A DNA stretch of 64,000 nucleotides from Apostichopus japonicus (GCF_037975245.1 NC_092579.1:3000001-3064000), one strand, 5' to 3'. Positions 10,252 to 21,747 are shown, counted from the first letter of the stretch. Notes: generated by a model from the sequence alone, not told the origin. Made by a program: numbers and translations.

Positions 10252-10706
10252 CAAGGGCGGCGGAAGCACTTTTAATCTGGGGGGGCACCGACATCAAAGG
10301 GCACTTTGCAGAAATTCGATTGGACTGATGTAGCCTTATATTTAGTACCCTTTATAACTCTTATTATATTATTTTTTTGCGTATACACATCACTCCATCA
10401 ACGCCCCCCCCCCCCACCCCTTTCATAGAAAATATGCATACTAGCTCTGCAATATCCAAAGTTGTATGCACGACTATCTGAGCCTAGCGCCACCATCGGT
10501 TGGCGCGGAGCGTACAAGAAAATTTTTGGTTTTACAAACCCCTCAGATGGCCAGAAACGGCCCTTCCCGAGTGTTCATTCCGGTTCCCTGGCCTCTTGCT
10601 AACTTGAGACACCTCAATTTTTATGTAGAAAAAGGGCACATTTTTAACCCTGAGGAAAAGTGGGGGGGCACGTGCCCCCTGTGCCCCCCCGGTTCCGCCG
10701 CCCTTG
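10252..10706. mobile_element. hAT-type MITE (455 bp) with 8-bp target-site duplication
   Basis: Perfect 14-bp terminal inverted repeats CAAGGGCGGCGGAA, flanked on both sides by the identical 8-mer AATACTTT (10244-10251 and 10707-10714). An 8-bp duplication plus CA-starting GC-rich termini is the hAT superfamily signature. The interior has G- and C-rich tracts (GGGGGGCAC, GTGCCCCCC) and a 158-bp segment also present at 14777. There is no transposase, so it was mobilised in trans. It sits inside lipocalin intron 2. Confidence 0.88.
10458..10615 (+). repeat. Interspersed repeat, copy 1
   Basis: About 158 bases nearly identical to 14777-14933 in the same orientation, including CACCATCGGTTGGCG and TTCCCGAGTGTTCATTC. 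It is the internal part of the hAT MITE, so the second copy marks a related element. Confidence 0.9.
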
Positions 10707-11300
10707 AATACTTTTCAAGACAAAAATCATGGGCAGTGGCCGGGATGGGTGGTTTTTGAAGGACACGAAGGAAAATAATATTAATTTATGTTTGGGAAAT
10801 GGTTTCCATAAATACACTATTACATTGCCTTTAATATGTAAGAAAAAACATCGTTTAACGTTTTGACAGAGACATGTTGTTTACGTTATTTCAATTAAGC
10901 AGTGTATACGATTATTGTCGTTGCATGTATGCGTGTGTATGTATGTATGTGTGTATGTACGTATGTCTGTTTGTCTTTTGAGGTTAGGCGAAAGGGTATC
11001 GTAGAGCGCACACGGCCGCTTCATGTAGACAATCAGATTCATCTTTCGCTAATTTAACCTGAATTGGAAGCACCAGATTAATGTCGATATTGTTTCATAT
11101 TTAATATCGGCTGAGTTTCACTTTTCTGTGATTGCAGCTACGTGACATTATTCAATGATAACTTATAATGCAATGAGAAAAAACAAACATGTCATTTCTT
11201 CCAATAAACCAAAACAACACTTTTAATATCTACGTTTCAATACATTGTTTTAACTTAATCCACATTTAGCTGATTCTTGGATCCGCTGTTTTCTCTGCAG

Positions 11301-11459
11301 ACGGCGCAATTAACGCCACTTACATATCCGTATTTAATTCTAATTTCGCTCTTGAGGACCAAGAATATGAGTCCATCAGCGGGTACGCATTCATTCCTGA
11401 CATCGAGGACCCCGGCAAACTTAAGGTGTATTTAGAGGGCGTCCCAGTTCTTGGTAATT
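11301..11459 (+). CDS. Lipocalin, exon 3
   Basis: Encodes residues 61-113 (from the Tyr split across the intron; GAINATYISVFNS... VYLEGVPVLGN) plus one base of codon 114. These are mid-barrel strands. The upstream alternative AG at 11269-11270 would break the frame, so CTGCAG|ACGG is chosen. Donor AATT|GTAAGT. Confidence 0.87.
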
Positions 11460-12499
11460 GTAAGTACTTTATTTAATATATAAACTTATAAGTCATCAAA
11501 GCTACAGTGAGTGCATTTACCGCACACAAATCCACGAAACATATTTTTTCTATACATTCACTGACAATCCTGGCTCCTCCCGCCCCTGCATATATGCTGG
11601 TTACAATAAATCGGTGTGATGTTGGGCCTGTTTAGATGTGTTTCATTTGAACGAGTTGCTAGCCTCTTAAACCCATATTTTACCTTTTCTTACATTCATT
11701 CAAGCTACTTGAGCAATATATATTACTCATGAAGTGAAACAAGCTTCTGTGCTCTCAAAAGTTGCAAATAATCTGTGCAAAGTCTGAAATATAATAGCAT
11801 TAGAAAGTAAAAACGCTTAAGTGCCAAAAAAAAATGCCGACTGGCATACACCTCTATGAAATGTTTGGTATAGGTTACTGTTCAGTGTACGTGATGTTTC
11901 CATTGAAAACTTTAACATACATTCTCAATGCTTAAATCTACGGCTACAACTTGAATAATATCGAAGTGTTTTCCCTTCGATTGAAGCCTTTTGATTGTGA
12001 GAGGTGTTGTATTATGATATATACTATACTTTTGATTGTTACAGTTAGTTCTTATTTTGCATTGTTGCCCTCTATTGATGAGAACAGTGTATTTGTTTAT
12101 ATGTTCTGTTAGTTGTTGCTAACTTCTAGCGGGTATGTAATTGTAGATACCTGACAACAACACGAGACATAACGTTAAAAGAATGACAGCATAATTTAAC
12201 ACCTATTTGTCTTCTGTAATAAGATAAGTTGACAATACTTCAAGAGGCATTATACTGAAATATAAACTAACATCGTTTTAATGCATTTAGAAACTTTTAT
12301 ATTTGGAATGATGAACAATACATTATACCATTACATATATTCATACGTTCTAATGTATTTTTAATAACCAAATATTGTAATATTGAATTATATAAATGGC
12401 AATAGATCCTATTTTGGACATATAATGTTCTAACCACGCGTATCAATGTCTGTACATAAATTTGAAATGATATCTCATTCTTTCCGCTTCATTTTATAG
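11460..12499 (+). other. Lipocalin intron 3
   Basis: A GT...AG intron of about 1.0 kb, AT-rich, with no feature seen. Confidence 0.85.
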
Positions 12500-12735
12500 A
12501 TTGGATTTTCAAACTCGGACCTATTTATGAGGGTTTCTATGACTACAGTTTAATTACCGAAAATGTCGACCGTCAGCTTTTTGTTTTGGCGAGAGATCCC
12601 GAACGTTTCAGAGAGTTATATGAAGCAGAAATTTTGGAATATCTTCGTTTAACCGGTTTTACTGGTGCAACCAAAGCACCCCAAGAAGTACCACACACAC
12701 CTGCATGTATCTATTCTCCACTTCCTGACCAATAA
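12500..12735 (+). CDS. Lipocalin, exon 4 (terminal)
   Basis: Encodes residues 114-191 and the TAA at 12733-12735. It holds the second and third conserved lipocalin regions, YDYSLIT and LFVLARDP with Arg145. A C-terminal helix follows (ERFRELYEAEILEYL), then a Pro/Thr-rich tail with Cys183. Pattern and order match ApoD/Blc-type lipocalins. Confidence 0.9.
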
Positions 12736-12736
12736 T

Positions 12737-12742
12737 AATAAA
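12737..12742 (+). terminator. Lipocalin poly(A) signal
   Basis: AATAAA begins one base after the lipocalin TAA, within AATAATAATAAAAG. The 3' UTR would be very short. Confidence 0.6.
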
Positions 12743-15700
12743 AGACTATTGTCTTTTAACTGAACTTGAGTTACTTTAATTTAAAGCCAATGAAAAAGAA
12801 TTTAATTTTTGTGGTTTATATATCAATTAAGCTGGAATAATATTAGAAAAATATATTATGATGTATGTCATAAATAGTTCGTGAATAAAACTGTTATCGA
12901 ACGTTCAAGGTACCAAAGGCAATTGTTTTCTCCTTATGTGATCTTTGACTCAAGATCCCGCCCCCTCCCCTCCCCTCCCCTACCCTCCCCTCCCACACCA
13001 CATCACATTTTCTCTCTTCCCGGGAAGAGCAACTGCGCTAAAAAAATAATAGTAACAATTATAGTAATAATTTTTTCCTTTTTTTTTAGAATCAACCTAT
13101 ACCTTACTTGTCGTGTCATCAAAAAAATTCCTGATGCTTTCAGTGTGCTGGTGTTAACGCTTCGCATATTTACTCCTTAGTTATACAATATTTAAATGAA
13201 CCATTATCTGAATAGACTTTGACTTGGATAATTGAACATTGCGCATGAGCAACCTGGCTGGCAGAAACAAGTGTTATCTCATCATGATATCCAACCAAGT
13301 CGGTCGTATTCCTTCCCGAATAATGTTGATATCTCTAATGTACAAAACATGACAAAAGCAGTTGAAATTCTCACTCAATATTCTTTTTCATAGAAACAAC
13401 CCCCCCCCCCAATGCTCCTTCTACCTGCACCCTGCTAGCCTGCATATGAGTCATGAGCATATGAACTAAAATTGCCAAATGAGGACTCTGGCTTATCTAT
13501 TATGAGATTTTTAGCCTACTATAACCTCCCTACGCCGAGAGCTGCCGCTCTTCTTTGGGTATCATTCCTTTCTTCTGTTATTACACGACACAGAGGACGG
13601 GGAACATCCAGTGGAAAGTTATGATGCGTTAAGGCCTCACTACAAGTAGGATTAGAGGATAAAGCCCCGGCCCGGGATCAATTAGTGGCCCCCAGAAAAT
13701 ATAATGAAACATATAAGTCATCCACATTTACGTTATATACTTAAAGGGTGTGAAGACTCGCGCAAAAAGAAACATGTAATGCCGGTAATTTGACCTAGTT
13801 TCGAATGAGGTGTAACAGAAGTGTTATACACCACCATCGATCCCAGAAATTACACACACAGCTTGCTACCGTCGGTAATTAGACACTAGTGTACAGTCAG
13901 TACATACAGCTGCGGTCAATACTCACAGCACAGTATATACAAACGATACAGGGATGGACATCTCAGGTCCAGCTAAAGAATAAAGATAACAATTAAGGTA
14001 TCACGTTTCATTACTGTCTGCATTTTATAGCGACACGAACAAAACGTCACTTGCAAGCAACAGAAAGTTAACTTTTTCAGATGGCCGCACGAGGTTTGGG
14101 GTGAGTCTTCAATGCCTTTAACGAAATATGGACTTCCACACGGGAGGACAAATCCCGTGGTCAGAACTGGTTCTTGAAGCACCTGTGTGCCTGCAGAGTA
14201 CCGTCTGTGCACGTACCATGGAAATATAGAGATAATCTTAAACTCGCCTCAAATGCTCTAGACATCTCGGTAACCATGTTAAACTTGCCATGCAGAGTGT
14301 AAACTAATATGTATGTAACTAGTAACAGCTAGAGGTTATGTTGCCTCCACACAGCTAGAAAAACTGAGATGCTTACTTACTCACATTTATCTACGTCATG
14401 TCACTTGTTTTCTAAGACCGAGAAACTTGGTGTTATTTTGAAGTTCCTTTAAGCCGAGAACTATCAAACGAGTTGTCTTCAAGTTTGGCAAAATTGATGT
14501 TTAAATTTGAAATTATGAGCATGACCCCTCTCTAACTAGACGATACGATATATCAAAAAAGGAAAATGACAACAAAAAGAAAGAGAGTGAGATGAGAGTA
14601 AACAAACAAAGAAAACTGTCTACCATTAGTTACTTTTTGCTTTTTGTTGTAGTTTGAGTCCAACTCCGAACAGACATGCGAGTATTGGACTCAAAACATA
14701 CAGCCCTGTCGACAGCGAAGTAGCCAGGAATTTGAAAAGGGGGGGGGGCACTTTGTTGCGATTGATATGGTTTTTCAAAGTTGTAGGCACGACTATCTAG
14801 CGGAGCGCCACCATCGGTTGGCGCTGAGCGTAGAAGAAAATTTTTGGTTTCACAAACCCCCCAGATGGCCGGAAACGGCCCTTCCCGAGTGTTCATTCTG
14901 GTTCCCTGGCCTCTTGCTAACTTGAGACACCTCATTCAATACCACTTTTAAACCCAAACAACAAAAGAGTTAAATTAGTACGTAATTCAATACTACATAA
15001 TGTATTTAAAATTAGCAAGGTACATGTACAGAGTAGTCTTACTTTTCAAATTCTGATACTTGTAGATACAAAGATAGGCCAGAAATAGATGTTAAAAAAC
15101 TGACAAGATCGGAATCTAGTCTTTTTCGGCGGGTAGAGTGTTAAATGAAGCGGCACGCGATAGAAATGACAGCCTACTAGATGACAGAAGAATAGGTCAC
15201 CTAATTTAGCCATATTCTTGCTACGTTGGTTTCAATAGTTTTTCCTGTCTAGACTCTTAAACTCGTCCAGCAAGCTTATGGATTTGAATTATGGGTGTTT
15301 TTTTTTAAAGGTAACTTGGCCAAAAAAAGTGTAGGCCCGGGCCTGCAGTGCTACATATTAGCTTCGCCCCTGATCATATGATATCATATTATCAGCAGAT
15401 TTTGTTTCCTGTTTGATTTACGTTACATGTTCTTTTACGTAATATATCAGAAACCACAATCATAGTGCTCCTTTACAATTTTTCCAGTAGGATGATTCTT
15501 GTTTATTGTCAAATGTCTGGACTTTAATACATTTGACCAACCTGATGGACAATATAAAATTTCATATTTTGTAATATAGCCAGATATGCAGTGGTCTAAA
15601 AACAAATATCGTTATCGCAGTGTATTAGGCAGTGTAATAATTATTTATAAGAAGTGCGTATCACGTACGATTGCTAGCTTAGCTTCATAACATGCTGTTC

Positions 15701-15914
15701 GTGCAACAACTTAGGACGAATCATAGAAAGGATGAGAAAGAACGTTGTCGACGTTGTTGTGCATAGGCCTACGGTTCGTGACATTCCATAGAGTGCGGTT
15801 AGGTAGGCAATATGTATTTTATTACGCAGTGGCCAACTGTAGGCTTGTAATAGGCTATAGGCTAAATTTAGCTTATTGCATCTACCAAACTAAGTAAGGC
15901 ATAACTTTTTTTCT
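12743..15914. other. Intergenic region between lipocalin and NDUFA6
   Basis: No gene seen. Contents: a C-rich tract (12958-13010), a poly-C run near 13400, a second copy of an interspersed repeat (14777-14933), and AT-rich filler. The sequence around 14713 (GAAGTAGCCAGG) and 15360-15372 (GCTTCGCCCCTG) resembles hAT termini, but I found no matching duplication. Confidence 0.5.
14777..14933 (+). repeat. Interspersed repeat, copy 2
   Basis: Nearly identical to 10458-10615. It is preceded by GTAGCCAGGAATTTG and a poly-G tract, typical of hAT-type MITE left ends. Confidence 0.88.
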
Positions 15915-16107
15915 AATAGGGTTGTGAATGCGTGGAATGGTTTGCCTGAGAAAGTTGTACTTGCAAGTAGTGTCAATGGGTTTAAGAATGCTTTGGACAA
16001 GCACTTTAAGCATTGTAATCGGGTCTGAGTGTTTGTGTCTTCAATTTTTTTCTCTCTCTATAGGGTCCTTGATGGGGACTTAAGTATCCCTCCTGATCCT
16101 TTTTTCT
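15915..16107 (+). mobile_element. LINE 3' end (CR1/Rex-like reverse transcriptase C-terminus)
   Basis: Encodes the typical C-terminal tail of a non-LTR ORF2 (NRVVNAWNGLPEKVV, then LDKHF) followed by a stop, a short 3' UTR containing GGTCCTTGATGGGGACTT, and a simple-repeat tail. The 5' part is missing, as expected for target-primed truncation. An inverted relative lies at 17092-17340. Confidence 0.75.
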
Positions 16108-16448
16108 ACTAAACTAAACTAAACTAAACTAAACTAAACTAAACTAAACTAAACTAAACTAAACTAAACTAAACTAAACTAAACTAAACTAAACTAAACT
16201 AAACTAAACTAAACTAAACTAAACTAAACTAAACTAAACTAAACTAAACTAAACTAAACTAAACTAAACTAAACTAAACTAAACTAAACTAAACTAAACT
16301 AAACTAAACTAAACTAAACTAAACTAAACTAAACTAAACTAAACTAAACTAAACTAAACTAAACTAAACTAAACTAAACTAAACTAAACTAAACTAAACT
16401 AAACTAAACTAAACTAAACTAAACTAAACTAAACTTAACTAAACTAAA
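16108..16448 (+). repeat. (AAACT)n microsatellite, about 68 copies
   Basis: 341 bases of almost perfect AAACT, with one irregular unit (AAACTTAACT) near the right end. It directly continues the LINE 3' end and ends about 275 bases upstream of the NDUFA6 start codon, in or next to the promoter. Confidence 0.97.
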
Positions 16449-16722
16449 AGAGCACTGACAAAATACCATGCTAAAAAACGACAGTTTTCAACATTTTTTC
16501 GACACTGATCCCCCTGGCTACGTCCCTGCCTGCCGATACCGTTGTGACGTTATGGCTATGCAACCCGAGTAACATCGAGGTCGCAGCTAATTTTAGGAAC
16601 CTCGGAAACAATTTTGTCTCTTTGTGCGTTCATCAAGGATACAATAAACACTGATTTCAGTACGCAGTTTACAGGCTGCGCTGTAGCTTTGCTCTTTCCA
16701 TGACCGAACTTTAGAGAATAAA

Positions 16723-16861
16723 ATGTCACTTCCCACCCAAGCTGCGAGGGCAGCTGCCGTCGCAAAGGTGGTACAACCAATTATGTCGAGAAATGCAGAG
16801 GAAGCTCGGCGGAGAGTTATTCAGCTGTACAAAGCTTGGTGGAGGGAAATGCCAATCACCG
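16723..16861 (+). CDS. NDUFA6: NADH dehydrogenase [ubiquinone] 1 alpha subcomplex subunit 6, exon 1
   Basis: First of three exons of a complete 127-aa NDUFA6 (LYRM6), close to the usual ~128 aa. NDUFA6 is an accessory subunit of mitochondrial complex I; with acyl carrier protein it caps the matrix arm near the quinone-binding region. Exon 1 encodes residues 1-46, with the N-terminal conserved block (AEEARRRVIQLYKAWWREMP). The family's LYR motif reads Leu35-Tyr36-Lys37 here. It starts at the first ATG of the frame that aligns with family N-termini and ends in phase 1 at ACCG|GTAACA. A LINE-derived (AAACT)n tract lies upstream and an inverted LINE end lies downstream in intron 1. Confidence 0.95.
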
Positions 16862-17091
16862 GTAACATAGTTCGGCTAACATAAAGTTGATAGGCTATAC
16901 CCTTGTAATATTATCCCATTGAGTGATAGAGGAATAGACCAAGGCCTAGTCTAACAGTTAGGCCTAATTTACGAGTAACGTTAGGCTACAACTTGGTAGC
17001 GTAGTGTCACTTAGTACTATACAACAAGTACTGTAGGTTAGTAAAAGGCAGGCTGCGGTAGTCCTAAATATCTTAGGGGTAAACAGGATGC

Positions 17092-17340
17092 GTTTAGTTT
17101 AGTAGTAAAAACACCAAGTCCCCATCAAGTACCCTATAGGAGAGAAAAAAAAACTGAAGACACAAACACTCAGTCAGAGTTAGAGAGTCAGACCGATTAC
17201 AATGCTTAAAAGTTAAAATGCTTGTCCAAAGCATTCTTAAAGCCATTCACACTACTTGCAAGTACAACATTCTCAGGCAAAATGTTCCACTCATTCACAA
17301 CCCTTTTAGAAAAAAAAATTATGCAGAATATTAATCCTAC
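17092..17340 (-). mobile_element. Inverted LINE 3' end, same family as 15915-16107
   Basis: On the minus strand it encodes the same C-terminal signature (ILPENVVLASSVNGFKNAL) and has the same 3' UTR block and a very short ACTAAACTAAAC tail. It lies about 230 bases downstream of NDUFA6 exon 1, facing the + strand copy. Confidence 0.75.
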
Positions 17341-17441
17341 TGTGTGACTTTTGGAATGAATACCCTCGCTTTGAAAATTGGCTCCTAAGGCCTAACCACA
17401 ATGCACAGTATTTCGCCATTGGTTACGCAAATTCCATCTCG

Positions 17442-17743
17442 ATGACGTCAGGGATTGAAAAACTCAATCGAGCAGTAATGGAATTACAGGCAAGGGAATA
17501 CGCAAGAGTAAACAGGGAAGAAAGTGATATACGGATACCTACGGAGGTGGAGTTTGTTTGTTGCCATGAAGTTTATAATTTTGCGAAGCTTCTTTCACCC
17601 CCAGAAGGCTGTATAACAGTAAAAAAAAATATGACTTTGAAACCGTTTGCTAAAATAGAGCGGAACTAAGAGCTACCTTTGTGATGAGGAACGACATCCG
17701 TTGCCACACAAGGAACATACCATTTGAATTTGATATGAAGTAA
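17442..17743 (+). pseudogene. Possible P2X7-C-terminal-like coding fragment, frame-broken
   Basis: An open frame from ATG at 17442 runs 75 codons and includes PTEVEFVCCHE and, 13 residues later, CIT. This spacing recalls the Cys-rich P2X7 C-terminal-like domain (PTxxE..CC.E...CITxHP), which is common as a stand-alone module in invertebrate genomes. A shifted frame from 17660 (AELRATFVMRN... IPFEFDMK) runs to TAA at 17741-17743 and may continue the same protein after a frameshift. A CRE palindrome TGACGTCA (17443-17450) overlaps the start. The domain call is tentative; it may be a decayed retrocopy or an exon of an unknown gene. Confidence 0.3.
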
Positions 17744-19349
17744 GCCCAAGTCTGGCAAGGCATGCTGTATGCTTAATGTTACAGTCAGCCTACATTGTAA
17801 CTGTACTGTAACTGAAGTCATCAAGATGGAATTTCAGGCATACAAGACAAGTTGCCAGTAACATTTGGGAAAAATTAGTCTCAGCGGTTCAAACAACAAA
17901 TTTTTTGCTCACAAAGCAGCTTTCTATTCTGCATACTCCTAGGGTTGAATGGTAAGAGAAGGAAATGAAAGATGTGATACTCCATGAGTGACATTAAACA
18001 TTTGCCTGTTTAAGATGGATTTTATGTAGTGGGGTGTTAACACAATCTTGTAAAGCATTAATGGTTTGGTTATATATGAAGCAGTATGCTGTGTTGATTT
18101 CAGTTCAGTTGTGATTCTATAGTAAATCCTCATAATAATGCTTGCTTGACCAGGGACTAAATTAGTGTTCAAATTTTGTGAAGCAGCTGTGGCATGCTCT
18201 GCAATTTGTCTCTTATCAAATACTACAGTTCCTGTGAAAAGCCACCGCTATACATCTCTGACCATTTTGCAATTGTGATGCAATACCAGATAATGATTTC
18301 CTGTTGACAACTAGCTTGACCAGTTCAGTTCCATTTCCAACAAATGAATAAATCAAAAGCAATTTCCTGTGTGGATTAGGATGCAATAAGTTTGTGTAAA
18401 TACTGAAAACAACTAAATACCATAAAAGTTGAAAATAGAAACATTTTATGGTTGTGATGCTTTTTCAAGATACCAATTGGTGAATGAACCTTCAGTAGGT
18501 GGACAGTCAGACACTAGAGCACCAATGGTTTAGTTGCTCATATCATAAACTAGTTGAAAAAAATATACAGCCATTTATATGCATGGTATTTCTTCATTAA
18601 ACAATGGTGCAAATCTGCAGCACATTGGCTATCCGTATACCATATCATGCATCCTATGTATAGTTCCTATTAAAGATATTGCATTCACAAACTTAACGTA
18701 ACACACATACACACATAAACATTCAAACTAATGTTTTGCTTTGTCTGCTACAGTACAACCTTCAGTCCACCTACGGCTATTTTTCTCTCTATTGTTCGAC
18801 AACATGTGACAGGAATTGCTTTTGTCCCACGCCGCATGCCATCATGATCGCATAGGTTCCTGTTGTATTTAGCATGTGAACCAAATGTTTGTCTGGATTG
18901 ACAACCAGATTGACAATGAAATTTTCAGAATGATGGATTTGGGAGAGTGAACGAGAAGTTGACCAGCTGGTCCCCAATGCTGAAATACCATCCTCTCTTG
19001 TGACCCATAGCAGAGCATGTATCTTTTGATATAAAACATGTAATAGAGGAGTGGAGTAAAGACTTATATGAATCGACGGTCAACTGGTGAAAGCTGTGCA
19101 AGGGTGGGTCTTAGTTTGGTCTTAACTTAGAGAATACTGGCCAAGGTTTGTGATCTTGTAATATAATGGTTGAATACAAAGTTACAAACAAAACAGTACT
19201 GATTCATTTAATAACAAACAAGTCTCCAGTTTCCCTTTTAACAGATTTGCTACAATTGAATGGTATCTCTAATTGCTTGTTTCCAATAGATTCTAGGACG
19301 GCAAAACCTGTGTTACTTCAAATCACAATCAGACTAGATTGGAATTTTA

Positions 19350-19432
19350 GAATTGTAGAGGTTGTTCTCTGAGCTTGGAATTGTAGAGGTTGTTCTCTGA
19401 GCTTGGAATTGTAGAGGTTGTTCTCTGAGCTT
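19350..19432. repeat. 28-bp tandem repeat, three copies
   Basis: Three perfect or near-perfect copies of a unit containing TAGAGGTTGTTCTCTGAGC, ending 94 bases upstream of NDUFA6 exon 2. Confidence 0.95.
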
Positions 19433-19526
19433 GTCTTGGTGTGGAAGCCCCGAAGAAACAGTTAAAACTTTGATAGTAAATCGGAGAAATTTTGAATACA
19501 GATTTCCTTTTTGTTTCTGTGTGCAG

Positions 19527-19642
19527 TCCAAGAGTACCAGCTGGACATTTCAGCAAAGCAGGGGCGACAGAAGATCAAGGAACTTTTCATGAAGAATGCC
19601 CACATCAAAGACATCAAAGTGATTGATATGTTGGTTATCAAG
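19527..19642 (+). CDS. NDUFA6: NDUFA6, exon 2
   Basis: Encodes residues 47-85 (VQEYQLDI... [12 protein letters not shown]... VIDMLVIK), the central conserved helices including Phe67, which in LYR proteins contributes to the ACP-acyl-chain tunnel. Acceptor GTGCAG|TCC restores the split codon; it leaves in phase 0 at AAG|GTTTGT. Confidence 0.95.
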
Positions 19643-21236
19643 GTTTGTTACCTAGACAACAGATTTTTGTTTGGGGGGGGGGGCATTTATGCCTGAATTC
19701 CATCGATGTCAAATTTACTTGGATTCACAGCTGTACAATACAACTATCATTCTCTTAGTTATTGAGATTCATTTAACTCTGTATTTTACTACAAAATCGA
19801 GATTTTGTGCAAGATATGGTGTGATGAATATATTTCTGGGTACTGTACAATAAATACTGAAATGCATTAAATGAGAATATCAATGTATAAAATATAATAT
19901 TTATGTTATGGTTAATTATTGGGCAAGAAATATGTTATAATGTTGTTATTTTGTATTAACCTTTCAAATCATAATTCTGGCAATGATCTGTAACCAACAG
20001 GCTTTCTCCATTCTAATTTAGTAATGTATATGGTGCTTAAGATTACCACAGATTTAAGCAGTGGAGCAAGGTTAGATATTTGTTAAATTTAATTGACTTT
20101 AGCAAACTGATCAGCTCTATGCCTTGGGCAATATGAAATAGCGCCACCACTTTCAAGTGATTTCAAGTTCTCAACAAACTAACTGTGCAGAAGGAGAGCA
20201 GCAATGAGTGTTGCTTTTTTAAGAAAGATTGACCAGCTCAAATTCCAGAGCTATGTTTGAAAGTACAGGCACTAGATGATATTAGCACATTATTAGTCAA
20301 TAACAGGGAAAGTACTCTACTGGAGAAAGACACCAAATAAATCTCCAAAAAATGTTAATAATTAAGAGTCATAAGGGATGTAATATGGGAAGTTAAGATA
20401 CAAACGTATAGCTCCTGAGGCATTTTATTTACAAACAAGGAATAAAACTTACAGTTTACACACATACACATAATAATAAATAAACACAAACACACCGTCA
20501 TGACCAACATAGATTTGTGATGCTCTCCACAATGGAAGCCCAAAAACTGTATCTGAGGTTAGACCACAAGTTTTGTATACAGATGCCCAAGTGTCTCAGA
20601 ACGTTCCAAGTTTTAAGTTACTTTTTGCTAAAAAAAAGGGTTTTTTTGTTTCTAAAATGAACTTTGGTTATTTTATCAGCAAGTGATCACTGGGCCATTG
20701 TCTTTCCGGTTCAAGGATTCGTTGCTCCAGCCTCTCCTTCCCAGGCTTCCCTATAGGACACTTTCTCAGTCAGAATGCACGATGGCATTATCACTTTTAA
20801 CTGAATTGATTAAAAAGTTCCATTTCTCACTTGACCTAGGGCCTCCCCTTATGTCATTGTTACTGTTGTAATCTTTTGGAGAATATCAACTGTTTCCTAA
20901 TAGGAATCTGAGGCCTTTAAAGCATATTTTAAGAAGTGAGGCTTTAGGTGCTAGATTCTTCAGTTGCAGCTAATTAAATCGTCAAAACCACAATGCAATT
21001 TTTGCATCTGTTCTGCTTTAAAATAGTTTTTAAAATATTGGAACTAGAAAGTCCATTTGTAACCGTTGTGTTCATGGCTAAAGAACAGACTGCAAAGATG
21101 GAACAGTTCCATTTCTTTATATACTGATAACTTCTCATTACTTGAGCTTTCAATGGTAACATTTTAGCACCACTTTATACTCAAGTATAGTGAGTAAAGA
21201 AGAGGATTTAGGAATTTCATCGCATTGATTTTGCAG
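19643..21236 (+). other. NDUFA6 intron 2
   Basis: A 1.6-kb AT-rich intron with a G tract at 19671-19683; no other feature seen. Confidence 0.88.
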
Positions 21237-21365
21237 GGTAAGCAAGATCTAGAAGAAACAATTCACATTTGGAAGCAGCGGACCCACCTGATGAGGTACT
21301 TCTATGAACCACCGAACAAACCACCAACAGACTTCCTATCCGGATTCTATGCCGGAAAACGTTGA
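21237..21365 (+). CDS. NDUFA6: NDUFA6, exon 3 (terminal)
   Basis: Encodes residues 86-127 ([19 protein letters not shown]... [11 protein letters not shown]) and the TGA at 21363-21365. The LEET, WKQRTH and DFLS.FY blocks are the family's C-terminal signature. A frame over the following 300 bases has no homology signal and is taken as 3' UTR. Confidence 0.95.
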   Translation, partial: GKQDLEETIHIWKQRTHLMRYFYEPPNKPPTDFLSGFYAGKR

Positions 21366-21747
21366 CGGTTCAGCTAAAACCAAACTAGATTTGTGTTTGT
21401 GAAAAGAACAGTTTGCAATCTTTGTGTTCACAGGTTACGCCTTCCAGATGACCACAAAATCCTTTCAGATGGAGGTTTCTAAAAACACTCTAACAGGGAT
21501 GATTTTCAAGCTTAAACAAATCTTGACACTTGCAGGACCGACAGACAGACAAGTGGTATATTTAGTACGTGCACTGACGGACATGTTTTCATGGATCAAT
21601 CTTGCTCCTCAGCTCATCTGTAAGATTACCTTTAAAACCAATCCTGTGACGACAGGAGTAGAAATGTATTGAGGTAAATTTCATTCTATCTCCAGTGAAC
21701 ATGATATCAACTTCTTAATAATGGTATTTTGTGACATGGAATTTATG

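Larger units (their letters stand above)
10150..11300 (+). other. Lipocalin intron 2
   Basis: A GT...AG intron (acceptor TTTCTCTGCAG). It contains the hAT-type MITE at 10252-10706 and a TATG/TGTA-rich patch near 10923-10972. The rest is unremarkable. Confidence 0.85.
16862..19526 (+). other. NDUFA6 intron 1
   Basis: About 2.7 kb, GTAACA...GTGCAG. It contains an inverted LINE 3' end (17092-17340), a possible P2X7-C-like coding fragment (17442-17743), and a 28-bp x 3 repeat (19350-19432) just before exon 2. The rest (17750-19340) is AT-rich without recognisable features. Confidence 0.88.

Noticed and set aside
10466-10759. 97-codon open frame in lipocalin intron 2
   Set aside because: It lies within and just past the hAT MITE; the peptide has no transposase or other motif.
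14713-15372. Possible hAT element around the second interspersed repeat copy
   Set aside because: CAGCGAAGTAGCC and GCTTCGCCCCTG look like opposing ends, but the flanks CCTGTCGA and ATCATATG do not match.
21424-21672. 82-codon open frame after the NDUFA6 stop
   Set aside because: Lies between the stop codon and the poly(A) signals, has no homology signal, and is best read as 3' UTR.
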